Assembly (NCBI RefSeq): GCF_000411135.1
Contig: NZ_KE150262.1
Coordinates: 1,152,824-1,216,823, forward strand
Length of the DNA stretch: 64,000 nt
Reading direction: 5' to 3'
DNA from: Actinotignum schaalii FB123-CNA-2
GTDB taxonomy: Bacteria > Actinomycetota > Actinomycetes > Actinomycetales > Actinomycetaceae
The position numbers and the translations under genes were made by a program. Below the pieces are notes generated by a model. It had not been told where the DNA came from and searched no databases. It saw only the letters and a list, made by a program, of their open reading frames with translations. Positions within the stretch are counted from its first letter, which is position 1; every line of letters starts with the position of its first letter. Below, one piece after another: positions 34,953 to 44,114 of this stretch.

Positions 34953-36611
34953 GTGACTGACCTACCCCATAAGGGCAACCAGACTGACACCACCCACACT
35001 GCCCAGCCCGGGCCCGAGGCAAGCTCGGATACCACCACCGTTGACCTACCCACCCACGCGCAGATAGCCGCGCAGGTCCCCGAAAACGTCGAAAATCCAA
35101 AAAAGTATATTAAAGAACACAAAGAAGCCCTGCGCCGCGACCGGCGTGCCCGTGCTATGCACTCTTTTATGGGCCAACCGAAGGGCCTGTATTCCCTCTT
35201 TGGCCTGGAACTCTGGGAGCGTTTCTCCTATCTGGGCTTCCAAGCCATCCTGGTGTTGTACTTCACCGACGCCATCGCCAATGGCGGGCTCGGTTACGCG
35301 GAGGACGTGGGATCCTCCATCGTGGCCGCCTACGGAGCTCTTGTTTACTTGCTTTCCATCGTGGGTGCCTGGATTGCAGATCGAATTTCCGGCACCTACC
35401 GGGCGGTACTCTGGGGCGGCATTGTTATTGCCACGGGCCATATTGCTATGGGTATCCCCACCGAATTCTTCACCTGGGTGGGCTTGGGCCTCATCGTGGT
35501 GGGAACCGGGCTCCTCAAACCGAATGTCTCCACCATGGTGGGTGAACTCTACGCACCCGGGGATAGCCGCCGCGATGCTGGTTTCTCCATCTACTACGCC
35601 GGTATTAATATCGGGGCGTTCCTCGGGCCGCTGGTGGCCGGATTCCTCGGCCAGCGGGTGCATTGGCACGCTGGCTTCGCCTCCGCTGCCGTGGGAATGA
35701 TCCTCGGCCTCATCGCCTACGTGGCAACCGGGAAAAACCTATCCGGGCGCGCCAAAGCACATCGCATTCGCGCCAGTTTCGTGGCGGACCGTTCCTTCTG
35801 GATGCTCGTGGGGCTCGTCGGGGGAGTAGTCGCGGTGGCCACGCTTTTCGCCGTACTCTCCTCAGCCACACTCAGCGACGTCGTCAACGGTATTTCTGTT
35901 ATCACCTGGATCGTGCCGGTGTTCTTCTTCCTGTGGATGTACCGTTCTCCGAAAGTCAGCCGGGTAGAACGGCGTAATCTTATCCCCTATGCGCTGTTGC
36001 TCATCGCCCTGATTCTCTACAATCTGCTCTATTTCCAAACCGGTAATACCCTCAACCTCGTGGCCCTCAACGCCACCGATAACACCATCGGTTCCCTGAG
36101 CTACCCCTCCTCCTATTACATTTCCCTCACCGCCATCGTGGAAATCATCATGGGGCCGGTGCTCGCCTGGATCTGGCTCAAGTTAGGTAAGCGTCAACCG
36201 CACGTGGCCGCGAAAGTGGGGCTGGGCGCGGTGCTGGGCGGTATTGCCTTCGTCATCGTGGCGCTGGCGGGCATCCTCACCCCGCGCGGGGCTCTCCTCA
36301 TGCCGCTGTGGCTGGTGGGATGCTATATCTTCCTCGGCCTGGGGGACCTGGTGTTGCAAACCTCGGGGATGTCCGCCACCACCAAACTCGCCCCGCGGGC
36401 TTTCGCCTCCCAAACCATGGCCCTCTGGTTCGCCGCCATGGCCTGCGCCCAGGGTATTCAGGCTCAGGTAGTGAAATTCTTCGATTACGAGAACATGGCT
36501 GCCTCCATACCCACCTACTTCGGAGTGCAGGGAGCGGTGGTTATTGGTTACGGTGTGCTGCTCATGGCGCTTACCCCGTGGATGCGCTCCCGTATGAAAG
36601 TCGTCGCGTAA
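34953..36611 (+). CDS. POT/PTR2-family proton-dependent peptide transporter
   Basis: A 552-residue major-facilitator protein with 12-14 membrane segments after a hydrophilic N-terminus of ~70 residues. The POT signature GLELWERFSYLGFQAILVLYF is at about residues 85-105, and FSIYYAGINIGAFLGPLVAGFL matches the second PTR2 signature. It imports di- and tripeptides with protons. The next gene is an alpha/beta hydrolase of the peptidase S15-like class 92 bp downstream, which could cleave imported substrates. Start codon is GTG at 34953 behind an AAGGAG-like site. Confidence 0.94.
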   Translation: MTDLPHKGNQTDTTHTAQPGPEASSDTTTVDLPTHAQIAAQVPENVENPKKYIKEHKEALRRDRRARAMHSFMGQPKGLYSLFGLELWERFSYLGFQAILVLYFTDAIANGGLGYAEDVGSSIVAAYGALVYLLSIVGAWIADRISGTYRAVLWGGIVIATGHIAMGIPTEFFTWVGLGLIVVGTGLLKPNVSTMVGELYAPGDSRRDAGFSIYYAGINIGAFLGPLVAGFLGQRVHWHAGFASAAVGMILGLIAYVATGKNLSGRAKAHRIRASFVADRSFWMLVGLVGGVVAVATLFAVLSSATLSDVVNGISVITWIVPVFFFLWMYRSPKVSRVERRNLIPYALLLIALILYNLLYFQTGNTLNLVALNATDNTIGSLSYPSSYYISLTAIVEIIMGPVLAWIWLKLGKRQPHVAAKVGLGAVLGGIAFVIVALAGILTPRGALLMPLWLVGCYIFLGLGDLVLQTSGMSATTKLAPRAFASQTMALWFAAMACAQGIQAQVVKFFDYENMAASIPTYFGVQGAVVIGYGVLLMALTPWMRSRMKVVA

Positions 36612-36703
36612 AGCTGGCGGCGCCGTCGTTCCTCAACGCGCCCCACGAAAACCGCAACACACGCACAGACGCAACACAGCAGAGACGGATAGGAAGGAGA
36701 AAA

Positions 36704-38758
36704 ATGGAATACATCACAGATTTTCCCTACGAGACCGAGATTCACGAGGGGTGGATTCCGCTCTCGGACGGTACTCGGCTATGGATGAAAGCCTGGATGC
36801 CACGCACGGAAGAAAAAGTGCCGGCCATCCTGGAATATCTGCCCTACCGCAGCGGCGACTGGACCGCGCCGCGCGATCACGAACGCCACCCGTATTACGC
36901 CGGGCACGGTTATGCCTCCATCCGGGTCGATATCCGCGGGCACGGCAATTCCGAGGGAATCCCGGGCGATGAATACGATGCGCAGGAACACAAAGACGGC
37001 CTGGAAGTGATCGAGTGGATTGCCGCGCAGGAGTGGTGCACGGGCAGCGTGGGCATGTTCGGGATTTCCTGGGGTGGCTTCAATTCGCTTCAGCTGGCCT
37101 CCTACCAGCCGGAAGCTCTCAAGGCGATTGTGACTACCTGTTCCACCGATGACCGCTACGACAATGACGTGCACTATTTCGGCGGCTCAATGCTCGCGGT
37201 GGATATGCACGCCTGGGGCGCCACTATGCTCGCTTTCGAATCGCGGCCACCGGATCCGCGCGCCGTGGGGGAGAACTGGAAGGCCATGTGGTTGGAGCGC
37301 CTCAATAACATGGAACCGTACGTGGATACCTGGATGAGTCACCAGACCCGCGATGCCTACTGGAAACACGGCTCGGTATGCGAGGACTATTCGAAACTCG
37401 ATGCGGCGGTGCTCGCGGTGGGCGGCTGGTTCGACCCGTACCGCGATACCGTGCTGCGCCTGGTGGAGAATCTCTCCGCGCTGGGGAAGAACGTGCGCGG
37501 GCTGCTCGGGCCGTGGAGTCACCAGTACCCGGACCGCGATCTGCGCCCGGGCCCGCACATCGATTTCCTCGGGGAGACGCTGCGCTGGTGGGATAAGTGG
37601 CTCAAAGGCGTGGATAACGGCGCGATGGATGAGCCGCTGCTACGCACCTGGATCAGCGATCCCATGCGCCCGGCCTCCGTTTATGAAGAGATCGCGGGCC
37701 GGTGGGTGGCCGAACGGGCCTGGCCCTCCCCGGATATTGAGCCGCTTCGTTTTGAATTGGGACAGTCAAGCGTCTCGCCGGGTGCGGTGCGCGGTGGCAC
37801 GATTCTCGTGAAGTCGCCGCAAGACATCGGCTCGGATGCCGGGCGGTACTTCCCGTACGGGAACGACGCCGATTTGCCGGTCGATCAGCGCAGCGACGAT
37901 GGCCGCGCGGTGACCTGTGATTTTTACCTGGGAGAATCGGTCGAGATCCTCGGTAATGCCAGGGTGAGGCTGCGGCTGCGCAACGGCGGGGAACGCGGGC
38001 ACGTTTATGTGCGCTTGGAAGATGTGGCTCCCGATGGTGCTTCTACCCTCGTCACCCGCGGGAATCTTAACCTGAGTGCCCGCGAGGGGCGTGACCGTAT
38101 CGTGGAGATGCCCGCAGGAGAGTGGGTGGACGTGGAAATTCCACTCACTGGCATTGGCTATCATTTTGCGGCCGGGCACGCACTGCGGGTGGCGCTTTCC
38201 AGTGCCTACTGGCCGTGGATTTGGCCGGCCCGGGAAAACGCCGGAGTGGACGTGGATCTGGGGGCCTCGGCGTTGGTAGTACCTGCCCGCCCGATTCGCC
38301 CCGGGGGAGAACGTGACGCTTGTGATGATGCGGTGAGCTTCGCCGGGCCCGTCCAGCCCATTGGTTTGGACGTGAAATACCCGGAAGCGGGAGCAGCCGG
38401 AGCCCGCCGCCCCGAACGGCTGATTGCCCGCGATGTGACGAAGAAAGAGACATTCATCCAGGTGGATCCCGCCTACGGGGGCACCCGGGTATACCCGGAC
38501 GGCCTCCACTACGACGAAGATTCCGTGGAACGCTACTGGATTTCCTGGGATGATCCACTTTCGGCACGCACCGAAGCCGAATGGAAAATTGGGCTGGCCC
38601 GCCCGGATATCGGTTGGGAGGTTCGCGTGGAAGCCGATACCCGGATCCGCTGCGATACCGAGAACTTCTACGTGCAATCGGTGGTCACCGCTTTCGATCA
38701 CGAGGAAGAAATCTTCCACAAAGAGTGGACGAGCACCGTAGAGCGTACAGCCTCCTAA
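36704..38758 (+). CDS. CocE/NonD-family hydrolase
   Basis: A 684-residue protein related to cocaine esterase and X-prolyl dipeptidyl aminopeptidase. The alpha/beta-hydrolase part covers residues ~15-320 with nucleophile S122 in MFGISWGGFNS, acid in GGWFDPYRDT and His in LGPWSHQYPD. The C-terminal part (~residues 370-600) is the jelly-roll domain. No signal peptide is visible, so it is probably cytoplasmic. The ATG at 36704 follows AAGGAG; the longer frame overlaps the transporter gene. It may hydrolyse ester or peptide-like substrates brought in by that transporter. Confidence 0.9.
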   Translation: MEYITDFPYETEIHEGWIPLSDGTRLWMKAWMPRTEEKVPAILEYLPYRSGDWTAPRDHERHPYYAGHGYASIRVDIRGHGNSEGIPGDEYDAQEHKDGLEVIEWIAAQEWCTGSVGMFGISWGGFNSLQLASYQPEALKAIVTTCSTDDRYDNDVHYFGGSMLAVDMHAWGATMLAFESRPPDPRAVGENWKAMWLERLNNMEPYVDTWMSHQTRDAYWKHGSVCEDYSKLDAAVLAVGGWFDPYRDTVLRLVENLSALGKNVRGLLGPWSHQYPDRDLRPGPHIDFLGETLRWWDKWLKGVDNGAMDEPLLRTWISDPMRPASVYEEIAGRWVAERAWPSPDIEPLRFELGQSSVSPGAVRGGTILVKSPQDIGSDAGRYFPYGNDADLPVDQRSDDGRAVTCDFYLGESVEILGNARVRLRLRNGGERGHVYVRLEDVAPDGASTLVTRGNLNLSAREGRDRIVEMPAGEWVDVEIPLTGIGYHFAAGHALRVALSSAYWPWIWPARENAGVDVDLGASALVVPARPIRPGGERDACDDAVSFAGPVQPIGLDVKYPEAGAAGARRPERLIARDVTKKETFIQVDPAYGGTRVYPDGLHYDEDSVERYWISWDDPLSARTEAEWKIGLARPDIGWEVRVEADTRIRCDTENFYVQSVVTAFDHEEEIFHKEWTSTVERTAS

Positions 38759-38772
38759 GGTAGGGTGAGTCC

Positions 38773-39558
38773 ATGACGTATACAGTGGCGGATATCACCG
38801 CGGTCATGGACGAATTATTCCCACCCGCGTGCGCGGAAAGCTGGGATCGGGTCGGCCTGGTGGCCGGCCTGCCCAGCGATGAGGTGCGCAGCGTCGGTTT
38901 CGCCGTCGACCCGTGTGAAGCAACCGTGCAAGAAGCCTGCGAACGCGGCGCTGACCTCCTCATCACCCACCACCCACTCTTTTTGCGTGGAACTTCCACC
39001 GTGGCGGGAACTTTCGCCAAGGGCAGGTGGGTGACACAGTTGGTGCGCGGGCGGGTCGCGCTTTTCAGTGCCCACACCAATGCGGATGTGGTGGCCTCCA
39101 CCGTCGCGCTCGCGCGGCTTCTGGATGTGAAGATCGACAGGCCGCTGGATCCTGAATCTGGAATCGGCGGGGTGGGGAGCATTGTGCCCGTGTCCTTCGG
39201 GAAACTGGTGGAGCGGGTAGCTCAGGTGCTGCCGTCTACCCCGGCCGGGGTGCTCGGGGCGGGTGATCCCGAGCGGGAAGTGCGGCGCCTGGCTATCTGC
39301 TCCGGGTCGGGCGATTCACTATTGGCAGCCGCGAAAGCCGCGGGCGCCGATGCTTATCTCACCGCGGATTTACGCCACCACCCAGCCACCGATCACATCT
39401 GGGACGATGGCTGCGCGCTCATTTGCGCCACTCACTGGGCCAGTGAATGGCCGGTGCTCGGTGAGATGGAGGAGCGCCTGCGTGAACATTTCCCGCAGCT
39501 GGATACGTATATCTCCGCGATTCCTACGGATGCGTGGAATATCGCGGTGCGTGGTTGA
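38773..39558 (+). CDS. Nif3-like dinuclear metal centre protein
   Basis: A 261-residue NIF3/GTP cyclohydrolase I type 2-family protein. N-terminal PPACAESWDRVGLVAG, LLITHHPLFLRG and LFSAHTNADV are the conserved metal-site motifs; the second half has AICSGSGDSLLAAAKAAGADAYLTADLRHH and CATHWASEWP. The biological role of this family is unsettled. It stands before a coiled-coil zinc-ribbon-family gene, as I recall for mycobacteria. Its last four codons including the stop are tandemly duplicated. Confidence 0.93.
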   Translation: MTYTVADITAVMDELFPPACAESWDRVGLVAGLPSDEVRSVGFAVDPCEATVQEACERGADLLITHHPLFLRGTSTVAGTFAKGRWVTQLVRGRVALFSAHTNADVVASTVALARLLDVKIDRPLDPESGIGGVGSIVPVSFGKLVERVAQVLPSTPAGVLGAGDPEREVRRLAICSGSGDSLLAAAKAAGADAYLTADLRHHPATDHIWDDGCALICATHWASEWPVLGEMEERLREHFPQLDTYISAIPTDAWNIAVRG

Positions 39559-39606
39559 GTGCGTGGTTGAGTGCGTGGCGCAGGTACGGTGCGTGGCGCA
39601 GGTACG
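39547..39606 (+). repeat. Stop-codon tandem duplications after the nif3-like gene
   Basis: GTGCGTGGTTGA occurs twice (39547-39558 and 39559-39570); the first copy ends with the gene's own TGA. Directly after, GTGCGTGGCGCAGGTACG occurs twice (39571-39588 and 39589-39606). Both unit lengths are multiples of three. Confidence 0.9.
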
Positions 39607-39686
39607 CTGCACGGGGCGGGCTCTCCCACATAGAATAGGGGAGGCGCGCCGCGCGCCTTTCGTGCGAGTCGAAGGAGATCCACCCG

Positions 39687-40427
39687 ATGAAAGCACCCCG
39701 TGCCGATCAACTTATCCTGCTTCAAGTTGCCGATTTGGATGCGCAGCTCAACCGTCTCGAGCGGGAGAATACTCAGCATCCGCTGCGAGCATCCCTAGGC
39801 AAACTTCTCAACGCGATTGCCGCGCGTGGGCGGGAAAAATCCACGGCAGAAATTCAGCTGGAACGGGCGCGGGCAGACCTGGCAAGTGTAGAGAAAGCCA
39901 GCGCAGATTTAGCGCGGCAGGTCGCGGATAAAGAAGAAAAATATAATGCCGGGACCGGGCTGACATCCCGTGACCTGCTCGTTCTGGAAGACGAAATGGC
40001 AGCTTTGCGGGCTACCCTCGAAGAAATTTCGGATAAAGAATTCACCGCGCTCGAAGCGGTGGAAGGCGGCGAGGAGCGGGTGCGGGAACTGGGCGCAGCT
40101 ATCGATTCACTCCAAGAAAAAGTATTGGCCCAGCGCTCCGAATTAGAAGACGTGGTTGCAGAACTGACCGCCTCCCAAGAAAAAATCCGGGCTCAGCGTG
40201 AGGAACTCTATGCGCCGCTGGCGGCATCGCTCAAAAAAGTGTACGAACACTCGGTTGCGACCGGTGGGTACGCGATCATGACCATGACTCCCAACGGTGC
40301 TACCGGCGCCGGAATCACACTCTCCCCGGTGGAAGTGGCACAAATCAAAGCAACTCCGGACGATGATATTTATCTTTCGGAGGATTACGACTGCATTATT
40401 GTCCCGGTGGATTACGACGAAGCCTAG
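39687..40427 (+). CDS. Coiled-coil zinc-ribbon-family protein lacking its cysteines
   Basis: A 246-residue protein. Residues ~5-185 form a long antiparallel coiled coil (LQVADLDAQLNRLERE onward, LTSRDLLVLEDEMAALRATLEEI). The C-terminus corresponds to the family's C4 zinc ribbon, yet where relatives carry two CxxC pairs this protein reads TMTPNGATGAG and YLSEDYDCIIV; the four ligand cysteines are gone while the surrounding fold pattern remains. Homologues follow the Nif3-like gene in actinobacteria. The function is unknown; the lost zinc site suggests only the coiled coil matters here. Confidence 0.85.
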   Translation: MKAPRADQLILLQVADLDAQLNRLERENTQHPLRASLGKLLNAIAARGREKSTAEIQLERARADLASVEKASADLARQVADKEEKYNAGTGLTSRDLLVLEDEMAALRATLEEISDKEFTALEAVEGGEERVRELGAAIDSLQEKVLAQRSELEDVVAELTASQEKIRAQREELYAPLAASLKKVYEHSVATGGYAIMTMTPNGATGAGITLSPVEVAQIKATPDDDIYLSEDYDCIIVPVDYDEA

Positions 40428-40596
40428 GTGGGTTTCCGGCTGCATTGGGGCGTGGAAGGCGCGAGGCTTCGGGAATCACATATGCCCCAATACTCATAAG
40501 ATTCCGAAAAATCTCAGGTTTCCCGCCCGTGGGACTCTTCTTTTTCACTCCTGTACTTCCCATGTACAACATATGTAGTACAGCTCGGAAAAACAG

Positions 40597-40632
40597 CACG
40601 TCCCCGCCAGCGCATCGCTAGGCGGGGACGTG
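40597..40632. terminator. Strong hairpin after the zinc-ribbon-family gene
   Basis: CACGTCCCCGCC (40597-40608) pairs perfectly with GGCGGGGACGTG (40621-40632); a 12-base loop separates them and an A-rich stretch precedes the stem, as for termination on the minus strand. Confidence 0.75.
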
Positions 40633-40729
40633 TCTAAGTGCGCATTCCGGACCACGAGAGCCACAGAGTGCGCGTAAGGAACACGAAATAAGATTAAAAT
40701 CGTGCTTTTACGCGCACTCCATATTGGAG

Positions 40730-40754
40730 GCCGGCAGGAGAGCTCCCGCCGGCG
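40730..40754. terminator. Hairpin downstream of the LPXTG gene
   Basis: GCCGGC...GGAG pairs with CTCC...GCCGGC in a compact hairpin, 65 bp beyond the stop codon of the minus-strand surface protein gene. Confidence 0.55.
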
Positions 40755-41080
40755 TTATGCTCCTGGCTGCCCGCGCTGGTTAGGACGGCGGCTGATAGGA
40801 ATACGAAGCCATGCGGCTTTTAGCGCGCGGCGCGCTTGCGGGAGGCATACGCCACCGCGCCCGTTCCGGCCAGCATCATCAGCAGGGCCGAGCTGGCCAC
40901 ACCGGTGTTTTCCGCGCCCGTGCTAGGCAATTGTGTAGCAGGCGCAGCGTGCTTAGCAACTGATTTTTGGCCGCGGGCTACCGGAGCGGAAGGATCGGCG
41001 TGCTTGCCGCCCGCTACCGGTGCTTCCGGTGCCGGCATCTGCGGTGCCGGTGCGCTCGGATCCGCAGTCCCGTTGCCGGG

Positions 41081-41158
41081 TTGCTCGGGCTTAGCCGGTT
41101 GCTCGGGCTTAGCCGGTTGCTCGGGCTTAGCCGGTTGCTCGGGCTTAGCCGGTTGCTC
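41081..41158 (-). repeat. 18-bp tandem repeat encoding EQPAKP
   Basis: Four identical 18-bp units (starts 41081, 41099, 41117, 41135) and a partial fifth encode EQPAKP-type hexapeptides just before the wall-anchor region. Unit identity makes copy-number change likely. Confidence 0.92.
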
Positions 41159-42023
41159 AGCCGCGCACTTCTCCAGGAAAGTACGCAGGGCCGCGATGCG
41201 GGCATCGACCGCTGCAAGTTCATCCGTAAGCTGCTTCGCCGCGGTATCTGCCGCAGCGACCTTCTTCGTCGCTTCCTCGAGGACGGCGCTAGCAGCCGTA
41301 TCTTGTTCGCGAGCCGCCGCGGCCTCAGCCTCCGGCTGGGTAGCCGCCGCTGCCAGCTTGTTGTACTCGGCTTGCAAGTCGTCCAGCTTCGCCGCGGCCG
41401 TTTCCAAATCCGCAACCTTCTGGCGTGCAGCATCACGCGCACCCTCGGCGGCCGTCAGCGCGGTGGAACTCTTGTCCTCCGCAGCCTTGGCCTTCTCAAG
41501 CCCCTGATCAGCAGCATCCTTCGCGGTTTGAGCCTCAGCGAGCACCTCTGCCGCTTGGGTATGCGCCTGCTGGGCTTCTTCGCGCTTCGCCTTGAGTTCA
41601 TTCCACTTCGGTACGAACTCATTCGTAATCTTCGTGGAGAGGTCTTCTAGATCCTTAGCCGCCTGCGTGGCCTTTTCCTGCGCGGCGGCGCTTTCCTGCT
41701 GGGCCGTAGCCAGTGCCTCATCCACCGGGCGGGTAGCTGCTTCCGCGGCTGCCTTCGCGGCAGCGAGGGTAGCCTTCGTGGTTTCTACCTGCTGCTGGGC
41801 CGCGGTGAGCGCCGCGTCTTTCTCGGCAAGGGCAGCGCGTTTCGCCTTCTCTGTTTCAACCGCAGCTCCCAGCTTCGCCGCGCTTTCCTGCGCGGCCTGC
41901 TGATTCGCCGCGTGGGTGGTCTCCAGACCAGTCTTCTCGGTCTGTGCCGCATCGCGCTCTGCTTGCTTCGCCGGAATTTGGGTGTCCAGCTGTTCCTTTT
42001 CCGCGGTCTTGTTGGTATAGGCC

Positions 42024-43226
42024 TCATTCGCCTGCGTAAAAGCCGCCTTCTTCGGTGCGGTTTCTGCCTTCTTTGCTTCCCATTCCTGCCGGAACTGCTC
42101 CACGTCTTGGGGGGGTGAAATTCTTCTTATCCCCGGCCGCAGCCTCGTACATTTCTTTTGCCTCATCCTCGGCCGCCTGGGCTTCGTTGTAGGCAGTTTC
42201 GGCTTCATTCTTCGCTTGTTCCAGCCCGGGTAGTGCAGCCTGCACCTCGGCCTGGCGGTTCTTGAGTTCGGTAAGCGCAGTCTCAAGATCGCCGAGCTTC
42301 TGCGTAGCCTGCGCCAGCTTAGCCTCGGAATCCTTGACCGTGGCTTGAGCTGCTTCGTCCTCACCACGCTTAAGCGTCACATCGTTAGCGGCCGTTGTGG
42401 CCGCCTGCTGGGCCTCATCCTTCGCGGTCTGAGCTGGCGCAACCGCCTTGGTAGCGTCGCTGTGCGCCCGCTGTGCCGCGGCAACCTTTTCGGCTTCTCG
42501 TGCAACCACCTCGGAACGTGCGTCCTGCGCCGCGCGTTCCTTCGCCTGTGCCGCGGTGAGATCCTGATCGGCCTGATTCTTCTTCCCGGTCACCTCACGC
42601 AGCTGCGCGGCAAGTTTCTCACGTTCAGTATTGCCCGCAGCCTCGGCTGCCTGCGCAGCCTCCAGCTTCGCGCGGGCATCTTTCTCCGCCTGCGTTTTCG
42701 TGGCGAGATCCGCATTCTTCTCGTCAAGAACACGTTGCGCTTCCGCTGCCGCTGCGGCGTCTTTCTCTTTTTGGGCCGACGTCGCAGCTACCTGGCTTTC
42801 CGCCTCTTCGAGTGCGGTGCGTGCCGCGGGAATCGCATCTTTCGCGGTCTGACCTTCCGTCTGGAAAGCATCCAGGGCCGCCTTGGCCGTATCGCGTGCC
42901 TGCACGGCATCCTGGGCTGCCTTATCCGCGGCGGTTAGTTTCGCAGCAGCTGCATCTTTCGCGGCTTGAGCCGTCGCCGCGGCCTCCTGGGCGGCTGCGA
43001 GATCTTGCTGTGCAGTTTCCGCTTTCTTGAGCAGCGCGTCCCGTTCGGAATTCGCCTCGGCGACCGCGGTCGTTGCTTTCGTGGAATCTGTGCAGGACGT
43101 AAAAGAAGCGCCCGGAGCGGGGGAGTTGGCGGTTGGTTGTGCCTGGGCGGCCACGGTACCCGCCATTGCGAGGGCGAGCGTGGTCACAGTGAGGGTACTG
43201 GCGATTCGGGAGATGCGCTGCGTCAT
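42024..43226 (-). CDS. Secreted coiled-coil protein, N-terminal half of LPXTG protein
   Basis: The product actually read in this allele is 400 residues. Residues 1-29 are a signal peptide (MTQRISRIASTLTV..., cleavage after AQA). Residues ~45-370 are an Ala/Glu/Lys/Gln-rich coiled coil with repeats of the AAQ/AKD/AEA type, as in streptococcal M-like and SMC-like surface proteins. After the C7 tract the frame turns into RRGAVPAGMG... and ends. Without the sorting signal the protein would be secreted instead of wall-bound. Joined to the downstream frame it would be a ~800-residue fibrillar adhesin candidate. A sequencing error in the homopolymer is the main alternative. Confidence 0.85.
   Translation of the reverse strand: MTQRISRIASTLTVTTLALAMAGTVAAQAQPTANSPAPGASFTSCTDSTKATTAVAEANSERDALLKKAETAQQDLAAAQEAAATAQAAKDAAAAKLTAADKAAQDAVQARDTAKAALDAFQTEGQTAKDAIPAARTALEEAESQVAATSAQKEKDAAAAAEAQRVLDEKNADLATKTQAEKDARAKLEAAQAAEAAGNTEREKLAAQLREVTGKKNQADQDLTAAQAKERAAQDARSEVVAREAEKVAAAQRAHSDATKAVAPAQTAKDEAQQAATTAANDVTLKRGEDEAAQATVKDSEAKLAQATQKLGDLETALTELKNRQAEVQAALPGLEQAKNEAETAYNEAQAAEDEAKEMYEAAAGDKKNFTPPRRGAVPAGMGSKEGRNRTEEGGFYAGE
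42109..42115 (-). repeat. Homopolymer G7/C7 tract at the frameshift point
   Basis: Seven consecutive Gs on the plus strand (Cs in the coding sense), about codon 371 of the LPXTG gene. The upstream frame runs through it into 27 foreign residues and stops at 42024; the downstream frame becomes continuous if one C is lost or two are gained. Confidence 0.9.
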
Positions 43227-43771
43227 GGGAATCCTTCGCGAAAGACATTGCAGTACTATCCTGAGTGGCTAATCTGCAACTTTTGAGCGTTGATAAAACA
43301 GCTAAAGTCTACGAGCCAAGCCGTATATTCGTATATGACCTTTGGTTAAATGTGGTGAGCGTCTACGGTGGGGTATATGTGCAGCTCGTGGCAGGTGTGG
43401 CGGCCTGAGTTGGTGCGCGGGAGCCGACCCTCACGCAAAGTCAGCTCCCGCGACCGTTACCTACTAACAGAGAAAACGTGCGAAACGTCGCTGTTTTGCC
43501 TGTTGTTCGAATTCTAAGCACGTTTAATATTTATGAGCAACCGCTCCTTAAATGCTTAATGATTGCAGTTGCTGCGGCGAGGGTGGCTTGCCTTACTTTC
43601 CGGCCTTTCCCGCTTTCCCTTGTGAGCAAGGTAACAAAGAGGTACTATTACCTGCGGTAATCGATGGGGCGTATACATTCAGAAATGGCATTGTTATATC
43701 TCGTTGAACCCGCAGCTGAATCCGCGGGTCTTATCGTGTACCTGCCGGGCTGGTAGCATAAACAGGTCATG
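43227..43771. other. 545-bp gene-free region between LPXTG gene and rnpB
   Basis: No coding sequence is supported. The left part is AT-rich and should hold the promoter of the surface protein gene. CGCGGGAGC (43416-43424) and GCTCCCGCG (43444-43452) form a 9-bp stem with a 19-base loop. The right end must contain the rnpB promoter; a TAGCAT at 43754-43759 is a possible -10 element. Confidence 0.45.
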
Positions 43772-44105
43772 TTGGCTGGGCGGCCGCGCGGCGCGCAAGG
43801 CGTCTCGAGGAACGTCCGGGCTCCGTAGAGGACGGTGGTGGGTAACACCCACCCGGGGTGACCCGCGGGAAAGCGCAACAGAAAGTAAACCGCCGCAAGG
43901 TAAGGGTGAAAGGGTGGTGTAAGAGACCACCGCGTGTCGGGTGACCGGCATGGCACGGCAAGCCCCACCGGGAGCAAGATCAGACAGTGCCCCGTCAGGC
44001 TCCTCGTCTAGGGCACGGGTGGATTGCTAGAGTGCGTCAGTAATGGCGCACGTAGATGGATGGTCGCCGCCGCGCAAGCGGTACAGAACCCGGCGTATAG
44101 GCCAA
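43772..44105 (+). ncRNA. rnpB: RNase P RNA, bacterial type A
   Basis: The catalytic RNA that trims tRNA 5' ends. Conserved blocks appear in order: GAGGAACGTCCGGGCT (P4 5' strand region) near 43808, ACAGAAAGTAAACCGCC near 43878, AAGGGTGAAAGGGTGGTGTAA, AGAGACCACCG near 43925, GGAGCAAGATC, and the 3' GATGGATGGTCG...GTACAGAACCCGGCGTATAGGCC. TTGGC at 43772 can pair with GCCAA at 44101-44105 as helix P1, which sets the ends. Length about 334 bases is normal. Confidence 0.93.
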
Positions 44106-44114
44106 GATGACAGC

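Larger units (their letters stand above)
40428..40819. other. Convergent intergenic region with two hairpins
   Basis: 392 bp with no gene. It contains the two terminators listed next and otherwise AT-richer spacer, including an inverted motif around TGTAC (near 40550-40585). Confidence 0.5.
40820..42115 (-). pseudogene. LPXTG surface protein, out-of-frame C-terminal half
   Basis: This is the second half of the gene that starts at 43226, now in another frame because of the C7 tract (G7 on the plus strand) at 42109-42115. From the tract on it encodes about 430 residues: more Ala/Glu/Lys coiled coil, an EQPAKP repeat stalk, a Pro/Ala-rich spacer and a full cell-wall sorting signal, with LPSTG, a hydrophobic stretch (SALLMMLAGTGAVAY) and the tail ASRKRAAR. 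The frame is free of stops and keeps strong coding character, so the break is recent or reversible. Six or nine Cs would restore a single 801-802-residue protein anchored by sortase. Confidence 0.85.

Noticed and set aside
36308-36703. 132-codon N-terminal extension of the CocE/NonD hydrolase
   Set aside because: It overlaps the 3' end of the transporter gene out of frame; the ATG at 36704 has a good ribosome site and begins the conserved domain.
42100-42120. Programmed ribosomal frameshifting in the LPXTG gene
   Set aside because: No heptameric slippery pattern with a stimulatory structure is evident; slippage of a homopolymer in DNA explains the frames more simply, though it cannot be fully excluded.
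43648-43977. Open frames on the minus strand over 43.65-43.98 kb
   Set aside because: They lie across the RNase P RNA gene, whose conserved blocks explain the sequence.
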